DNA of 59,247 nt from a virus: positions 1-59,247 of the IMG/VR virus record IMGVR_UViG_3300021961_000105; one strand, 5' to 3'. Position numbers and translations under genes: made by a program. Of this stretch, positions 59,082 through 59,247 are shown piece by piece; the first letter of the stretch is position 1, and each line of letters opens with the position of its first letter. The notes beneath the pieces are model-generated. The model was not told the DNA's origin, made no database searches, and saw only the letters and a list, made by a program, of their open reading frames with translations.

Positions 59082-59247
59082 TTATACGTTTTTATATTTC
59101 AAGGCAATCGGTTTGTTATACTTTTCCAACACATCAATCTTAACTTGTTCAGCAAAAAAGTTCACCACTTCATTATAGTAATGATCTTGTTCTTCGGGTG
59201 TAAGATTGTTCACCCAATTTCCACTGATAAAGTTCACGTTTGCTTGT
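59082..59247 (-). CDS. Hypothetical protein, 5' part outside the window
   Basis: The last 54 residues of a gene run off the right edge. The visible part reads NVNFISGNWVNNLTPEEQDH, then YYNEVVNFFAEQVKIDVLEK and YNKPIALKYKNV, ending at TAA 59082. It is helical, with Trp and Asn in the first part. The frame is open to the window edge and the spacing to the next gene is 41 bases. No family is recognised; the start and true length are not visible. Confidence 0.6.
   Translation of the reverse strand, partial: QANVNFISGNWVNNLTPEEQDHYYNEVVNFFAEQVKIDVLEKYNKPIALKYKNV

Overview
The window looks like the late (virion) gene block of a large T4-like cyanophage, a marine cyanomyovirus. Three things support this: a recognisable T4-type order of baseplate, neck and packaging genes (gp25, gp6, a gp7-position giant, gp8, then gp13, gp14, gp15, gp16); small and repeat-rich proteins of the kind seen in cyanophages, including an RDWF...DGxPGWVQ motif at the left edge; and a cluster of cyanobacterial-type DnaA boxes (TTTTCCACA) near the right edge. 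The DNA is AT-rich, and every convincing gene is on the minus strand, so the block is read from high to low coordinates.

Layout in the direction of transcription. (1) 59247-57540: small, poorly characterised genes of early type. A 626-bp gene-free segment (58107-58732) carries the DnaA-box cluster. (2) 57539-57212: gene-free. It holds a perfect TTGACA-17-TATAAT promoter whose -10 box lies at the centre of a 12-bp-arm palindrome, then a structured-looking leader. (3) 57211-53862: a modification block with an Fe(II)/2-oxoglutarate-type protein, a glycosyltransferase-like protein, a hexapeptide acyltransferase, a 49-aa protein and a GT-A-type glycosyltransferase. (4) 53768-52349: small structural or accessory proteins. 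(5) 52308-33697: baseplate wedge genes gp25, gp6, a 4902-aa giant in the gp7 position, and gp8. (6) 33690-8282: a 2507-aa DUF4815-type protein, small virion proteins, a 2283-aa repeat protein, a 2367-aa fibre with a C-terminal intramolecular chaperone, and a glycine-rich adhesin-like protein. (7) 8254-5076: four consecutive genes encoding five 2-oxoglutarate/Fe(II) oxygenase domains. (8) 5038-1: neck and terminase genes gp13, gp14, gp15, gp16, and a truncated structural gene.

Four genes of more than 2000 codons fill about 36.2 kb (61%) of the window. They are built partly from shared modules. A 'HAGVTTxxFPDG' module occurs in both the 2367-aa fibre and the 4902-aa protein, with a stretch of 32/33 identical bases. 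'GxGYxxxPxV' beta repeats occur in gp14, gp8, the 2507-aa, 2367-aa and 4902-aa proteins. 'DISSxFxG' units occur in a 225-aa protein and repeatedly in the 4902-aa protein.

Regulation. T4-type late promoters (TATAAATA, or the relaxed NATAAATA/CTAAATA) precede many structural genes. Two intrinsic terminators are visible, and one overlaps the late promoter of gp13. The least explained parts are the oxygenase cassette inside the structural operon, the origin-like DnaA-box cluster, and the palindrome-centred host-type promoter with its roughly 285-nt leader. All functional names rest on reading the sequence; no database search was run.
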